Notes: generated by a model not told the origin, from the letters alone. 64,000 nt of DNA from Pseudomonas sp. RSB 5.4 (GCF_037126175.1 NZ_CP146986.1:4960501-5024500), one strand, 5' to 3'; positions 18,582-27,436 are shown, counted from the stretch's first letter. Made by a program: numbers and translations.

Positions 18582-19592
18582 ATGTCCCGCGTTACCCTGA
18601 GTCGCTATTTGATTGAGCAGACCCGCAGCAATAACACTCCTGCCGATCTGCGCTTCCTGATCGAAGTGGTGGCGCGTGCCTGCAAAGAGATCAGCCACGC
18701 CGTGTCCAAAGGCGCCCTGGGTGGTGTTCTGGGCAGCATGGGCACTGAAAACGTCCAAGGCGAAGTGCAGAAGAAACTCGACGTGCTGTCGAACGAAATC
18801 CTGCTCGAAGCCAACGAATGGGGCGGTCACCTGGCCGGCATGGCGTCCGAAGAAATGGACAATGCCTACCAGATCCCGGGCAAATACCCGAAAGGCGCCT
18901 ACCTGCTGGTATTCGACCCACTGGACGGCTCGTCGAACATCGACATCAACGCCCCGGTCGGCACCATCTTCTCGGTACTGCGTTGCCCGAACGAATACCT
19001 GAGCCAGAACGAAGCGCTGAACGAAAAAGCCTTCCTGCAGCCAGGCACCCAGCAGGTTGCTGCCGGTTACGCGATCTACGGCCCGCAGACCATGCTGGTA
19101 CTGACCCTGGGCGACGGCGTCAAAGGCTTCACCCTGGACCGCGAAATGGGCAGCTTCGTGCTGACCCACGAAGACATCACCATTCCTGAAACCACCCAGG
19201 AATTCGCGATCAACATGTCCAACCAGCGCCACTGGGAAGCCCCGGTGCAACGCTACGTCAGCGAACTGCTGGCCGGCGAAGAAGGCCCGCTGAAAAAGAA
19301 CTACAACATGCGCTGGGTCGCCGCGATGGTGGCCGACGTACACCGCATCCTGACCCGTGGCGGTCTGTTCATGTACCCACGCGACAGCCGTGAGCCATCC
19401 AAGCCCGGCAAACTGCGTCTGATGTACGAAGCCAACCCGATGTCGTTCCTGGTGGAACAGGCCGGCGGCGCGTCCACCGACGGTCACCAGCGCATCCTCG
19501 ACATTCAGCCGGAAGGCCTGCACCAGCGTGTAGCGGTATTCCTCGGTTCGAAAGAAGAAGTCGCCCGCGCTACGGCCTACCACAAGGAATAA
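18582..19592 (+). CDS. fbp: Class I fructose-1,6-bisphosphatase
   Basis: It hydrolyses fructose-1,6-bisphosphate to fructose-6-phosphate, the committed step of gluconeogenesis. The metal-site signature [20 protein letters not shown] is intact at about residues 112-131, and the C-terminal substrate part [20 protein letters not shown] is present. The 336-residue length is normal. Codon use suggests high expression. The next gene starts 3 bases past its stop and is probably cotranscribed. Confidence 0.97.
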   Translation: MSRVTLSRYLIEQTRSNNTPADLRFLIEVVARACKEISHAVSKGALGGVLGSMGTENVQGEVQKKLDVLSNEILLEANEWGGHLAGMASEEMDNAYQIPGKYPKGAYLLVFDPLDGSSNIDINAPVGTIFSVLRCPNEYLSQNEALNEKAFLQPGTQQVAAGYAIYGPQTMLVLTLGDGVKGFTLDREMGSFVLTHEDITIPETTQEFAINMSNQRHWEAPVQRYVSELLAGEEGPLKKNYNMRWVAAMVADVHRILTRGGLFMYPRDSREPSKPGKLRLMYEANPMSFLVEQAGGASTDGHQRILDIQPEGLHQRVAVFLGSKEEVARATAYHKE

Positions 19593-19595
19593 GCC

Positions 19596-20198
19596 ATGAG
19601 CGCGCCCTGGCAGCCGTTGCTCGATTGGTGGTTCGGACACGCCGAATCACCGGACGAGATTGCGGCTGACAAGGGCAAGTTGTGGTTCGGCAAGAAAGAC
19701 AGCCAAGACCTCGAAGCGCGTGAGCGTTTCGGGGTCTTTGTCGATCAGGCTCTCGCTGGCGAATTGACCGAGTGGACGCAACGTCCTGAAGGTTGGCTGG
19801 CGCTGGTGTTGTTGCTCGATCAACTGCCGCGCATGATTTTTCGCGACTCTCCTAAAGCCTTTTCCGGTGATCTGCGCGCGCAGAAGCTCGTCGCGCAGGG
19901 CATTGCTGCGGATTTCGACCGGCAACTGAAGCCGATCCAGCGGGTATTCATTTATCTGGTGTTCGAACACTGCGAAAACCTCGCGGTGCAGAACGAAGCC
20001 GTTTCGCGCTTTATCGATCTGCTGGCCGAACAGCCGGAAGCCGAGCGGGCGGTGTTTGCCGACAATCTGGATTATGCCGAGCGGCATCGGAAAGTGATTG
20101 CGCGGTTTGGAAGGTTTCCGCATCGCAATGCGGTGTTGGGGCGGGAGTCTACGGCTGAGGAGTTGGCGTTTCTCAGTCAGCCTGGGTCACGGTTCTGA
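19596..20198 (+). CDS. DUF924 family protein
   Basis: A 200-residue cytosolic, helix-rich protein. Signatures of DUF924 are WWFG near the N-terminus, LLLDQLPRMIFRDSPKAF in the middle and RFGRFPHRNAVLGRESTAEE near the end. The fold in this family resembles tetratricopeptide-like helices, but no function is established. It follows fbp with a 3-base gap, so translational coupling is likely. Confidence 0.85.
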   Translation: MSAPWQPLLDWWFGHAESPDEIAADKGKLWFGKKDSQDLEARERFGVFVDQALAGELTEWTQRPEGWLALVLLLDQLPRMIFRDSPKAFSGDLRAQKLVAQGIAADFDRQLKPIQRVFIYLVFEHCENLAVQNEAVSRFIDLLAEQPEAERAVFADNLDYAERHRKVIARFGRFPHRNAVLGRESTAEELAFLSQPGSRF

Positions 20199-20208
20199 TT
20201 TGTTGAGT

Positions 20209-20541
20209 TCAAGGATTGCCGTTCAACAGCCTCTTCATCAAAAGTGACGGCAGGCTTTTTCTTGAGTCGACAATGATATGAACGAAGACGGTTTTTTCTC
20301 TGACTTCATAAATGACTCGGTTCATCCCGGAAATGATTTGTCGGTATTGACCAAGATTGAGCTTCTCGATTTCCTCGGGGATTGAACCGGAATAAGGAAG
20401 GTCTGCGAGACCAAGAATGGCGGTCTTGAGATCAGCGTAGATACTCTGCCACGTCTGACTCGAGAACTGTTTGATAAGGTAGGTACGGAGTTCTTTGAGA
20501 TCTGTCTGTGCGGACTGAAGAATAACGACCTTTAAACTCAT
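20209..20541 (-). CDS. ParE/RelE-family toxin of a type II toxin-antitoxin pair
   Basis: A small basic protein of 110 residues with the ParE-like pattern: an N-terminal LKVVILQSAQTDLKELRTYL helix region, then GQYRQIISGMNRVIYEVREKTVFVHIIVDSRKSL. It should inhibit growth by hitting gyrase (ParE-like) or mRNA (RelE-like); sequence alone does not decide. Its start overlaps the antitoxin stop by 4 bases (ATGA). The base composition is visibly more AT-rich than the neighbours, a sign of horizontal gain. Confidence 0.85.
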   Translation of the reverse strand: MSLKVVILQSAQTDLKELRTYLIKQFSSQTWQSIYADLKTAILGLADLPYSGSIPEEIEKLNLGQYRQIISGMNRVIYEVREKTVFVHIIVDSRKSLPSLLMKRLLNGNP

Positions 20542-20810
20542 TGATGGTCGGCCCTGTCCAAGTCCGCGAAAACATCCTCAGCGTCTCGATACTTGCCTTC
20601 CTCAATCTCCCGATTGCCCATTGCCAATAGCTTCAGCAAAGCCATTGTGTCTTCCTGCTCCTCAAAGCTTTTCACGTCCATAACTACAAGCTTGGCTTCA
20701 CCATTTTGGGTGATGACCAATGGCTCACGGCTTTCAGTGATCGACTTGACGATCTCCGCTGTATGACTTTTGAGGTAGCTGATCGGTTTGATTTGCGATG
20801 AAAGCTTCAT
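20538..20810 (-). CDS. Phd/YefM-family antitoxin
   Basis: A 90-residue protein with the Phd/YefM N-terminal DNA-binding and dimer region (IKPISYLKSHTAEIVKSITESREPLVITQNGEAKLVVMD) and an acidic C-terminal tail that would cover the toxin. It precedes the toxin, the normal order for this class. A 9-bp inverted repeat lies just upstream as a candidate operator for autorepression. Like the toxin gene it is AT-richer than the surroundings. Confidence 0.88.
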   Translation of the reverse strand: MKLSSQIKPISYLKSHTAEIVKSITESREPLVITQNGEAKLVVMDVKSFEEQEDTMALLKLLAMGNREIEEGKYRDAEDVFADLDRADHQ

Positions 20811-20832
20811 GGTTGAGTCTCGCCAAATTGAA

Positions 20833-20863
20833 CAGGACTGAGTTTAGTCTTAATTCAGTCCTG
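20833..20863. promoter_or_regulatory. Inverted repeat, likely toxin-antitoxin operator
   Basis: CAGGACTGA (20833-20841) and TCAGTCCTG (20855-20863) form perfect 9-bp arms around a 13-bp centre. The repeat begins 23 bp upstream of the antitoxin start, where Phd-type proteins bind to repress their own promoter. It could also be a hairpin without regulatory meaning. Confidence 0.5.
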
Positions 20864-20973
20864 CGTCATTGCGAGCTGACCAGCGTATTTCAACTCAAAA
20901 TTCAATCGTCGCTAACACCGTCATCGCCAGCAGGCTGCCTCCCAAAGGGGATCTGTGTCGTTCACAAAAACCT

Positions 20974-20996
20974 GTGGGAGCGGGCTTGCTCGCGAA
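20974..20996 (+). repeat. Single REP element
   Basis: One forward REP copy without a visible partner lies between the toxin-antitoxin pair and the chemoreceptor stop. Confidence 0.8.
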
Positions 20997-21014
20997 GACG
21001 CCAGTGGCCGCGCC

Positions 21015-22907
21015 TTAGATCCTGAAGCTGCCTACCAGCTGCTTCAACCGCGCCGCCTGCTGCTCCAGATCCCAGCAAGCCCGCAAGGTCGCCTGCAGGT
21101 TCTCGACACCTTCCTGGTTCAGCGTGTTGATCTCGTTGATGTCGACGTTGATCGACTCGACCACCGCGGTCTGCTCTTCGGTCGCGGTAGCCACCGACTG
21201 GTTCATCCCGTCGATCTCGCCGATGCGTTGGGTCACGCTGCCCAGACGTTCGCCGGCCTGGTTGGCGATGCCGACGCTGCTTTCGCTCTCGCGCTGGCTC
21301 TCGGTCATGATGCTGACTGCCTGGCGTGCGCCGACCTGCAGTTCTTCGATCATCTTCTGCACTTGCTGCGCCGAATCCTGAGTGCGGTGTGCGAGGTTGC
21401 GCACCTCGTCAGCGACCACGGCGAAACCTCGGCCAGCCTCACCGGCGCGGGCCGCCTCGATCGCGGCGTTGAGCGCCAGCAGGTTGGTCTGTTGCGAGAT
21501 GCTGGTGATCACTTCCAGAATCTGCCCGATGTTCACCGTGTTGCTGTTGAGGGTTTCGATGTTGCCGCAGGAGTCGCTGATTTTTGCCGACAGCTGCTGC
21601 ATGGCCTGAATGGTTTTATCCACAACCTGCTGGCCGTCGACCGCCAGGCTGCGCGCGTCGCTCGAATGCTGCGAGGCGAGGGCGGCGTTCTGGGCGATTT
21701 CCTGAGCGGCGGCGCCGAGCTGGTTGATCGCCGCGGCCACGCTGTTGGTGCGGGTCGCTTGCTGATCGGAGTTGTACATCGACGAGTTCGACGCGGCGAC
21801 CACGCGCAGGGCGACTTCGTTGACTTGGCCGGTGGCCGAGGACACTTCGCGGATCGAGGTGTGAATACGCTCGACGAAGCGGTTGAACGACAGGCCCAGC
21901 GCGCCGAACTCGTCGTGGCCGTGGATCACCAGGCGCTTGGTCAGGTCGCCTTCGCCTTCGGCGATGTCATGCATGGCGCGACCCATGGTCAGCAGCGGCT
22001 GCATCAGCACGCGAATCAGCATGCCGAGCAGGGCGATGATGATCACCACCGCGATCGCCATGGCGATCAGCGCCGAGGTGCGGAATTCGCTGAGCATCGA
22101 GAACGCGGTGTCTTTGTCCAGCACCAGCGCCACGTACCAGTCAGCCGATGGCACGCCGTTGACGCGGGTGAACGAGATCAGTTGGGTCTTGCCGTCGAAT
22201 TCGACTTCTTTCAGGCCCGGGCTGACTTTCGGTGCGCCGTTTGGATAAGCCTCGGCGAGGGTTTTCAGAACCAGTTTGCTGTCCGGGTGAATCAGGATCT
22301 TGCCATCGGCGCTGACGATGAACGCATGGCCGTGGCCACCAAAGTTGAGCGAGTTGATGATCGCGCTGACGCTGGTCAGGTCGATGTCGGCGCCGGCCAC
22401 ACCGATTATCTGGCCCTGGCGCTGCACCGGGGTGGCGACGGTGATCACCAGTTTGCCCGACGACGCGGCGATGTAGGGTTCGGTGACGATGGTCTGCTGC
22501 GCGCTGTTGGCCGCCTTGTACCAGCCACGGGCGCGCGGGTCATAGTCCGGCGCGCGGTTGCCGGCGGGTACCGAGAACATCACGCCGTCAGCGCCGCCGA
22601 AGTAGCTGAGCTGGAAATTGCCGGTGTAGGCGGGCAGGTCGATGATGCGTTTGAGGCTGGCCGGGGCGCTGCCGTCGGCGGCGACCTGTTGCGACAGCGA
22701 TTGCAGCAACTGGATACGGCTTTCCAGCCAGGTCTGGATGTTGCTGGTGGTCAGGCTGCCCAGTTCCTGCATCGAGGCTTCGGTGCTGCTGCTCAGGGCT
22801 TCGCGTTGTCGATAGTCGTTGAACAAAATGAAACAGGCGAATGCAACGGCCACCACGAGGGCGGCAGCCAGCAAGATCTTGTGGCTGAATTTCATGTTTC
22901 TGGTCAT
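21015..22907 (-). CDS. Amino-acid chemoreceptor, PctA/PctB/PctC type
   Basis: A methyl-accepting chemotaxis protein of 630 residues. The start at [11 protein letters not shown] is chosen because it puts the first membrane helix (about 11-30) at the N-terminus, as in PctA; a second Met 12 bases on is possible. A periplasmic double-Cache domain spans about 31-285. It holds the amino-acid pocket residues Tyr122, Arg127, Trp129, Tyr130, Tyr145 and Asp174, each one higher than in P. aeruginosa PctA. A second helix (about 285-310), HAMP and a signalling hairpin with [20 protein letters not shown] follow. It should steer cells to amino acids. A GCCGATAA box upstream suggests FliA control. Confidence 0.92.
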   Translation of the reverse strand: MTRNMKFSHKILLAAALVVAVAFACFILFNDYRQREALSSSTEASMQELGSLTTSNIQTWLESRIQLLQSLSQQVAADGSAPASLKRIIDLPAYTGNFQLSYFGGADGVMFSVPAGNRAPDYDPRARGWYKAANSAQQTIVTEPYIAASSGKLVITVATPVQRQGQIIGVAGADIDLTSVSAIINSLNFGGHGHAFIVSADGKILIHPDSKLVLKTLAEAYPNGAPKVSPGLKEVEFDGKTQLISFTRVNGVPSADWYVALVLDKDTAFSMLSEFRTSALIAMAIAVVIIIALLGMLIRVLMQPLLTMGRAMHDIAEGEGDLTKRLVIHGHDEFGALGLSFNRFVERIHTSIREVSSATGQVNEVALRVVAASNSSMYNSDQQATRTNSVAAAINQLGAAAQEIAQNAALASQHSSDARSLAVDGQQVVDKTIQAMQQLSAKISDSCGNIETLNSNTVNIGQILEVITSISQQTNLLALNAAIEAARAGEAGRGFAVVADEVRNLAHRTQDSAQQVQKMIEELQVGARQAVSIMTESQRESESSVGIANQAGERLGSVTQRIGEIDGMNQSVATATEEQTAVVESINVDINEINTLNQEGVENLQATLRACWDLEQQAARLKQLVGSFRI

Positions 22908-23063
22908 CGAATGAACTACCGCGAAGGGGCTGGTCGAGAAAGGGCGGCAATTTGCCACACTCGGGGGCTTTGCGCTGCTCTTATTTCGGCCTCGGCGCGC
23001 CAAAGATTAGGGGGCTTTTGTGAAAAGCGACGAAATGCTCAGAAGCCCTGCAAAGTGTCTGAT

Positions 23064-23071
23064 TTATCGGC
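23064..23071 (-). promoter_or_regulatory. Candidate FliA (sigma28) -10 element
   Basis: On the minus strand GCCGATAA is a perfect sigma28 -10 box, about 155 bases upstream of the chemoreceptor start. No TAAA-type -35 is visible at the right spacing, so this is weak. Confidence 0.3.
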
Positions 23072-23189
23072 AAAAGCCAGACGAGCGGAGCAATAAATAG
23101 CCATTTCTGAAGGGAACCAGATGAGGGTTTTCTCTTCTAAGCTTCTGGTTGGCCCCATGCCATCCCCCTTCCGCTCCAGGAGTTACTTC

Positions 23190-23444
23190 ATGTCGCTGCG
23201 ATCTATCGCCCTTCTGACCTTTTGCGTGCTGCTCGCCGCATGCAGCAAGGTCAATCAGGAAAACTACTCGAAACTGTCGGCCGGCATGGCCAAGGCCGAA
23301 GTCGAGACGTTGCTCGGCAAACCTACCGACTGCTCGGGCGCGCTCGGCATGTCCAGTTGCACCTGGGGCGACAAGAACAGCTTTATCAGCGTGCAGTACG
23401 CCGGTGACAAAGTGCTGATGTTTTCCGGCCAAGGCCTGAAGTAA
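23190..23444 (+). CDS. Small OmlA/SmpA-like lipoprotein
   Basis: The start at MSLRSIALLTF is preferred because AGGAG sits just upstream and the product has a clear lipoprotein signal (LLAAC, Cys at about 17). The 84-residue product has KLSAGMAKAEVETLLGKPTDC, the motif at the start of the small SmpA/OmlA/BamE-like fold, then a short beta sheet (CTWGDKNSFISVQYAGDKVLM). It is probably anchored in the envelope. No partner is evident; the next gene, also a lipoprotein, follows after 31 bp. Confidence 0.8.
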   Translation: MSLRSIALLTFCVLLAACSKVNQENYSKLSAGMAKAEVETLLGKPTDCSGALGMSSCTWGDKNSFISVQYAGDKVLMFSGQGLK

Positions 23445-23475
23445 ACCGGGGCTGTGCGCCCACGGGAGAAAAACA

Positions 23476-24045
23476 ATGAAGCGGTTATTGCTTGTCCTTT
23501 TTGCCGGCCTGGTACTGGCCGGCTGCGCCACGCACGGTGAAGATCCGCTGGCGCCCAAGACGGCCCACGAGGTCAACCTCAAGCGTTACCAGGGTACCTG
23601 GTACGAACTGGCGCGGATGCCGATGTACTTTCAGCGCAACTGTGCGCAATCCGAGGCCCATTACACGCTCGAGACCAACGGCAACGTCGATGTGCTCAAC
23701 CGTTGCCTGACGGCCGACTGGCAGTGGGAAGAGGTCAAGGGCACGGCTTACCCACAGGTGCCGGGCAAGACCGACAAGTTGTGGGTCGAGTTCGATACCT
23801 GGTTCTCGCGGCTGATTCCGGGTGTGGCGAAGGGGCAATACTGGGTGTTGTACGTCAGCGATGACTACAAGACCGCCATCGTTGGCGATCCGAGTCGCAA
23901 GTACATGTGGCTGCTGTCGCGCACGCCAACCGTCAACGCTGAAGTGCGTGAAGAGTTGCTGAGCAAGGCGCGGCAGCAGGGTTACGACACCACGCGCCTG
24001 ATCTGGCGGGCGTCGGATCGACAGATGGCCAAAACCTCGAATTAA
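23476..24045 (+). CDS. blc: Outer-membrane lipocalin lipoprotein (Blc type)
   Basis: A 189-residue lipoprotein with a lipobox LVLAGC at residues 13-18. The lipocalin signature YQGTWYELARMPMYFQRNC follows the N-terminus, and conserved parts of bacterial Blc proteins (NVDVLNRC, YWVLYVSDDYKTAIVGDPSRKYMWLLSRTP) are present. The residue after the lipid Cys is Ala, not Asp, so outer-membrane sorting is expected. The family binds lipids, probably lysophospholipids, under envelope stress. It is likely cotranscribed with the small lipoprotein upstream. Confidence 0.92.
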   Translation: MKRLLLVLFAGLVLAGCATHGEDPLAPKTAHEVNLKRYQGTWYELARMPMYFQRNCAQSEAHYTLETNGNVDVLNRCLTADWQWEEVKGTAYPQVPGKTDKLWVEFDTWFSRLIPGVAKGQYWVLYVSDDYKTAIVGDPSRKYMWLLSRTPTVNAEVREELLSKARQQGYDTTRLIWRASDRQMAKTSN

Positions 24046-24064
24046 GCATCACCGAAGATCAAAT

Positions 24065-24151
24065 GTGGGAGCGGGCTTGCTCGCGAAGAGGGTGTGTCAG
24101 TTAACGAAAATGTTGCTGATACACCGCTTTCGCGAGCAAGCCCGGTCCCAC
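24065..24151. repeat. REP pair (REPIN), GTGGGAGCGGGC family
   Basis: A forward REP (24065-24087) and an inverted copy with one change (24129-24151) face each other across 41 bp between the convergent blc and hutF genes. Confidence 0.9.
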
Positions 24152-24165
24152 ATTTTTGTTTTGTG

Positions 24166-25530
24166 TCAGCCCAAAAGTTCGCGCAGAACCTGGGTGAAGG
24201 CTCTGGCACTTTCCTCTTCGCCGGCATGCCGTCCGTCGCGCACCACCCATTGGCCGTTGACCAGCACGTCGCGCACCTGACGATCGCCACCGGCAAACAA
24301 CCAGCGATTCAAGATCCCGTCACCACTGGCCGTGGCCAGATACGGGTCATTGCCGTCGAGCACGATCCAGTCCGCACGCTTGCCGACTTCCAGCGCACCG
24401 ATCGGCTGTCCCAATGCCTGGGCGCCGCCATCCAGTGCCGCGTCATATAGCGTGCGCCCGACCATCGGCTGATCCGCGCCATACAAACGGTTACGCCGCT
24501 GGTCGCGCAGCCGCTGGCCGTATTCCAGCCAGCGCAACTCTTCGACCACGCTGAGCGACACATGGCTATCGGAGCCGATGCCCATGCGGCCGCCCTGAGC
24601 GAGGAAATCCACCGCCGGGAAAATCCCGTCGCCGAGGTTGGCTTCGGTGGTCAGGCACAGGCCGGCGATGGCGCGACTCTTGGCCATCAGCGTGACTTCT
24701 TCCGGGTTGGCGTGAGTCGCGTGGACCAGACACCAGCGCTGATCGACTTCGGTGTTTTCGTACAGCCACTGCAATGGACGGCGGCCGCTCCAGCTCAGGC
24801 AATCATCGACTTCCTTCTGCTGTTCGGCGATGTGGATATGCACCGGGCATTGCTTGTCGCTGGCGGCCAATACTTCGCTGATCTGCTGCGGGGTGACCGC
24901 GCGCAACGAGTGGAAGCACAGACCCAGCGATTGGGCTTTTTGCTGCGCCAGCAGGGGTTGCAGGCGTGCTTGCAGCTTCAGATAGTTTTCGCTGCTGTTG
25001 ATGAAGCGGCGCTGGCCATCGTTCGGCATCTGACCGCCGAAACCCGAGTGGCTATAGAGCACCGGCAGCAGGGTCAGGCCGATGCCGCTGTCGCTTGCGG
25101 CCTGACTGATGCGCAGCGCCAGCTCGGCCGGATCGGCATATGGCTGACCGTTGTTGTCGTGGTGCACGTAGTGGAATTCGGCGACCGAGGTGTAACCGGC
25201 CTTGAGCATTTCGATGTACAGCTGACGGGCGATGACGCCGAGTTGCTCCGGGCTGATTTTTCCGACCAGCCGATACATCAGGTCGCGCCAGGTCCAGAAA
25301 CTGTCGTTCGGATTACCGGCCACTTCGGCCAGCCCGGCCATCGCGCGCTGGAAGGCGTGGGAGTGCAGATTGGGCATCCCCGGCAGCAGCGGACCGCTTA
25401 GCCGCTCGGCGCCGTCTGCGGTGGAATCGGCCAGGATTCGGGTCAGCAGGCCATCGGCGCTGACCTCAAGACGTACATTGTTGGCCCATCCGTTAGGCAG
25501 CAGCGCGCGTTCGGCAAAGAAGGCGGACAT
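24166..25530 (-). CDS. hutF: Formimidoylglutamate deiminase HutF
   Basis: It deiminates N-formimino-glutamate to N-formyl-glutamate, the step before HutG in the five-step histidine pathway. It is an amidohydrolase of 454 residues. The metal ligands show as PNLHSHAFQRAMAG near residue 55, HIHIAEQQKEVDDC and CLVHATHAN in the middle and GIGSDSHVSLSVVEEL near 320. It is transcribed away from hutC, and the shared gap holds a palindrome of HutC type. The presence of HutF with HutG shows the five-step route, not the four-step HutG-formimidase route. Confidence 0.96.
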   Translation of the reverse strand: MSAFFAERALLPNGWANNVRLEVSADGLLTRILADSTADGAERLSGPLLPGMPNLHSHAFQRAMAGLAEVAGNPNDSFWTWRDLMYRLVGKISPEQLGVIARQLYIEMLKAGYTSVAEFHYVHHDNNGQPYADPAELALRISQAASDSGIGLTLLPVLYSHSGFGGQMPNDGQRRFINSSENYLKLQARLQPLLAQQKAQSLGLCFHSLRAVTPQQISEVLAASDKQCPVHIHIAEQQKEVDDCLSWSGRRPLQWLYENTEVDQRWCLVHATHANPEEVTLMAKSRAIAGLCLTTEANLGDGIFPAVDFLAQGGRMGIGSDSHVSLSVVEELRWLEYGQRLRDQRRNRLYGADQPMVGRTLYDAALDGGAQALGQPIGALEVGKRADWIVLDGNDPYLATASGDGILNRWLFAGGDRQVRDVLVNGQWVVRDGRHAGEEESARAFTQVLRELLG

Positions 25531-25556
25531 GGTTCAGCACCCCATCGTGTGTTATT

Positions 25557-25566
25557 TGTATATACA
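25557..25566. promoter_or_regulatory. Probable HutC operator between hutF and hutC
   Basis: TGTATATACA is a perfect palindrome and resembles the core of the HutC box found upstream of hutU in this window (TGTATGTACA). It lies 27 bp before the hutF start and 72 bp before hutC, so it could serve both. Confidence 0.65.
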
Positions 25567-25637
25567 TATACAGACGTTTGCCTGCCCGGTAAACTCCGGC
25601 AAGCTAGCAACTTTCAGCCAATAAACAGGGATCAACC

Positions 25638-26387
25638 GTGCCGACTCCGCCTCCAGTCTCTCCGTTGGCCGCGAACCTGGGCGACAGTCCGGCGCCCTTG
25701 TACGCCCGCGTCAAACAGATGATCACCCAGCAGATCGACAGCGGTAACTGGCCACCGCACTACCGCGTGCCATCGGAAAGCGAACTGGTCAGCCAGCTCG
25801 GTTTCAGCCGCATGACCATCAACCGCGCCCTGCGCGAGATGACCGCCGACGGTCTGCTGGTGCGCATGCAAGGTGTCGGTACGTTTGTCGCCGAACCGAA
25901 GAGCCAGTCCGCGCTGTTCGAAGTGCACAACATCGCCGACGAAATCGCCTCCCGTGGCCATCGCCACACCTGCCAGGTGATCACCCTCGAAGAAGAGGCC
26001 GCCGGTTCCGAGCGCGCGCTGGCACTGGACATGCGCGAAGGGCAGAAGGTCTTCCACTCGCTGATCGTGCATTACGAAAACGATATTCCGGTGCAAATCG
26101 AAGACCGTTTCGTCAACGCACTGGTCGCCCCGGACTACCTCAAGCAGGACTTCACCCTGCAGACCCCTTACGCCTATCTCAATCAGGTCGCGCCGTTGAC
26201 CGAAGGCGAGCACGTGGTTGAAGCGATCCTCGCCGAGCCGTCCGAGTGCAAGTTGCTGCAGATCGAAAAAGGCGAGCCGTGCCTGCTGATCCGTCGCCGC
26301 ACCTGGTCAGGGCGGCAGCCGGTGACGGCGGCGCGCCTGATCCACCCAGGTTCCCGTCATCGTCTGGAAGGACGCTTTCATAAATGA
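25638..26387 (+). CDS. hutC: Histidine utilisation repressor HutC
   Basis: A GntR-family repressor of the HutC subfamily, 249 residues, released from DNA by urocanate. The N-terminal winged helix-turn-helix reads YRVPSESELVSQLGFSRMTINRALREMTADGLLVRMQGVGTFVAEP. The C-terminal UTRA domain binds the inducer (about 95-235, with VHYENDIPVQIEDRFVNA). The GTG start is supported by AGGGA 6 bases upstream. The stop overlaps the hutD start (ATGA). Targets are the palindromes between hutF and hutC and before hutU. Confidence 0.96.
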   Translation: MPTPPPVSPLAANLGDSPAPLYARVKQMITQQIDSGNWPPHYRVPSESELVSQLGFSRMTINRALREMTADGLLVRMQGVGTFVAEPKSQSALFEVHNIADEIASRGHRHTCQVITLEEEAAGSERALALDMREGQKVFHSLIVHYENDIPVQIEDRFVNALVAPDYLKQDFTLQTPYAYLNQVAPLTEGEHVVEAILAEPSECKLLQIEKGEPCLLIRRRTWSGRQPVTAARLIHPGSRHRLEGRFHK

Positions 26388-26953
26388 GTCAGGTAAAGGT
26401 TTTACGCGCTGAAGGCTACCCGCGCATGCCGTGGAAAAACGGCGGCGGCAGCACCGAAGAGATTACCCGTGATGCGGGTGCCGGCCTCGATGGTTTCGGC
26501 TGGCGCCTGTCGATTGCCGATATCGCCGAGTCCGGTGGTTTCTCGACATTTGCCGGTTACCAGCGAGTGATTACGGTGCTGCAGGGCGATGGCATGACCC
26601 TGTGTGTCGACGGTGATGACACGCGTCCACTGTTACCGCTGGACCCGTTTGCGTTCAGTGGCGAAAGCCAGGTCTCGTGCACCTTGCTCGGCGGCGCGAT
26701 CCGCGACTTCAACCTGATCTACGCGCCGCAGCGTTACAGTGCGCGCTTGCAGTGGCTGGACGGTGAGCAGCGGTTTTTCAGCTCGGCGGGGACGGTGTTG
26801 GTGTTCAGTGTCAGTGAGTTGCTTGAGGCGAAAGTCGCTGACAGCGTCGCGCAACTGGGCCGGCACGATTGCCTGCAACTGGACGGTAACAGTGGTCTGG
26901 TTGAAGTGGCCGTCAATGCTCCGTGCTGCGTGATCGAGCTGACAGCGCGCTGA
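26384..26953 (+). CDS. hutD: HutD family protein
   Basis: A 189-residue cupin-like protein coupled to hutC by a 4-base overlap. The N-terminal WKNGGGSTEEITRD and the GGAIRDFNLIY stretch are typical of HutD. In P. fluorescens SBW25 hutD has been described as limiting the upper level of hut expression, probably by binding a pathway intermediate; that is family knowledge and not visible here. No catalytic motif is seen. Confidence 0.93.
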   Translation: MSQVKVLRAEGYPRMPWKNGGGSTEEITRDAGAGLDGFGWRLSIADIAESGGFSTFAGYQRVITVLQGDGMTLCVDGDDTRPLLPLDPFAFSGESQVSCTLLGGAIRDFNLIYAPQRYSARLQWLDGEQRFFSSAGTVLVFSVSELLEAKVADSVAQLGRHDCLQLDGNSGLVEVAVNAPCCVIELTAR

Positions 26954-26978
26954 TCCTTCTGCTCATATAAAACACATT

Positions 26979-27084
26979 GTGGCGAGGGAGCTTGCTCCCG
27001 CTGGGCTGCGAAGCGGCCCCAAAACCGGTAGATGCCGGAATTGGGAGTCCTTCGGCCTCCAGCGGGAGCAAGCTCCCTCGCCAC
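26979..27084. repeat. REP pair, GTGGCGAGGGAGC family
   Basis: A second REP type: GTGGCGAGGGAGCTTGCTCC (26979-) and its inverted copy (ending 27084), 23 bp each, spaced by 60 bp. It takes up the first part of the 483-bp gap between hutD and hutU. The stretch 27085-27282 shows nothing I can assign; binding sites for CbrB or NtrC would be expected there. Confidence 0.88.
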
Positions 27085-27282
27085 ATTTGCGTTCACGCAG
27101 ACTGTTTCCCTTCACGCACCAACTTGTTACCGAACGCCCCAGCGTGGCGCAAAACCACGGGTTCGTAACGATCCGCCGCCACCTCATTTCCTCCCTGCAA
27201 AAAAATTCATCCACGCCACAACCCTTGTGTCAGGCGCTCTCCAGCGCTGTCCGCAATTTTTCCTGAACAGCCCGCCGGCAAG

Positions 27283-27299
27283 TTGGCCGCTTGATTGCA
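27283..27299 (+). promoter_or_regulatory. sigma54 promoter of hutU operon
   Basis: TTGGCCGCTTGATTGCA fits YTGGCACG-N4-TTGCW with exact GG-N10-GC spacing. This agrees with the known sigma54, CbrAB- and NtrBC-dependent control of hutU in P. fluorescens. The predicted start point is near 27310, inside the HutC box that follows. Confidence 0.82.
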
Positions 27300-27303
27300 T
27301 ATG

Positions 27304-27317
27304 CTTGTATGTACAAG
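27304..27317. promoter_or_regulatory. HutC operator at the hutU promoter
   Basis: CTTGTATGTACAAG is a near-perfect 14-bp palindrome identical in form to the described Pseudomonas hut operator. It covers the predicted transcription start of the sigma54 promoter, so bound HutC would block initiation directly. Confidence 0.88.
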
Positions 27318-27436
27318 TAAAGACGTATGCGTATAAGTCCGCAGCGTCCACTGATTCGCTTGTCGCGCATTGAGGCGCACAGGCTGCTTGCCCACTGCCA
27401 GGGTTGGTTTGAATTGATCGCTGAGGAGTCTTTTTC

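Noticed and set aside
18582..20198. Search for attachment sites or an integrase near the toxin-antitoxin pair
   Set aside because: No integrase, tRNA or flanking direct repeat could be seen, so no mobile-element boundary is claimed.
20955..23096. Open frame of 713 codons opposite the PctA-like receptor
   Set aside because: It is a shadow of the chemoreceptor; composition rich in His, Asp and Val with no family match.
25590..25620. sigma54-like string TTGGCTGAAAGTTGCTA on the minus strand before hutF
   Set aside because: The distance between GG and GC is 9 rather than 10 bases, which normally destroys sigma54 promoter activity.
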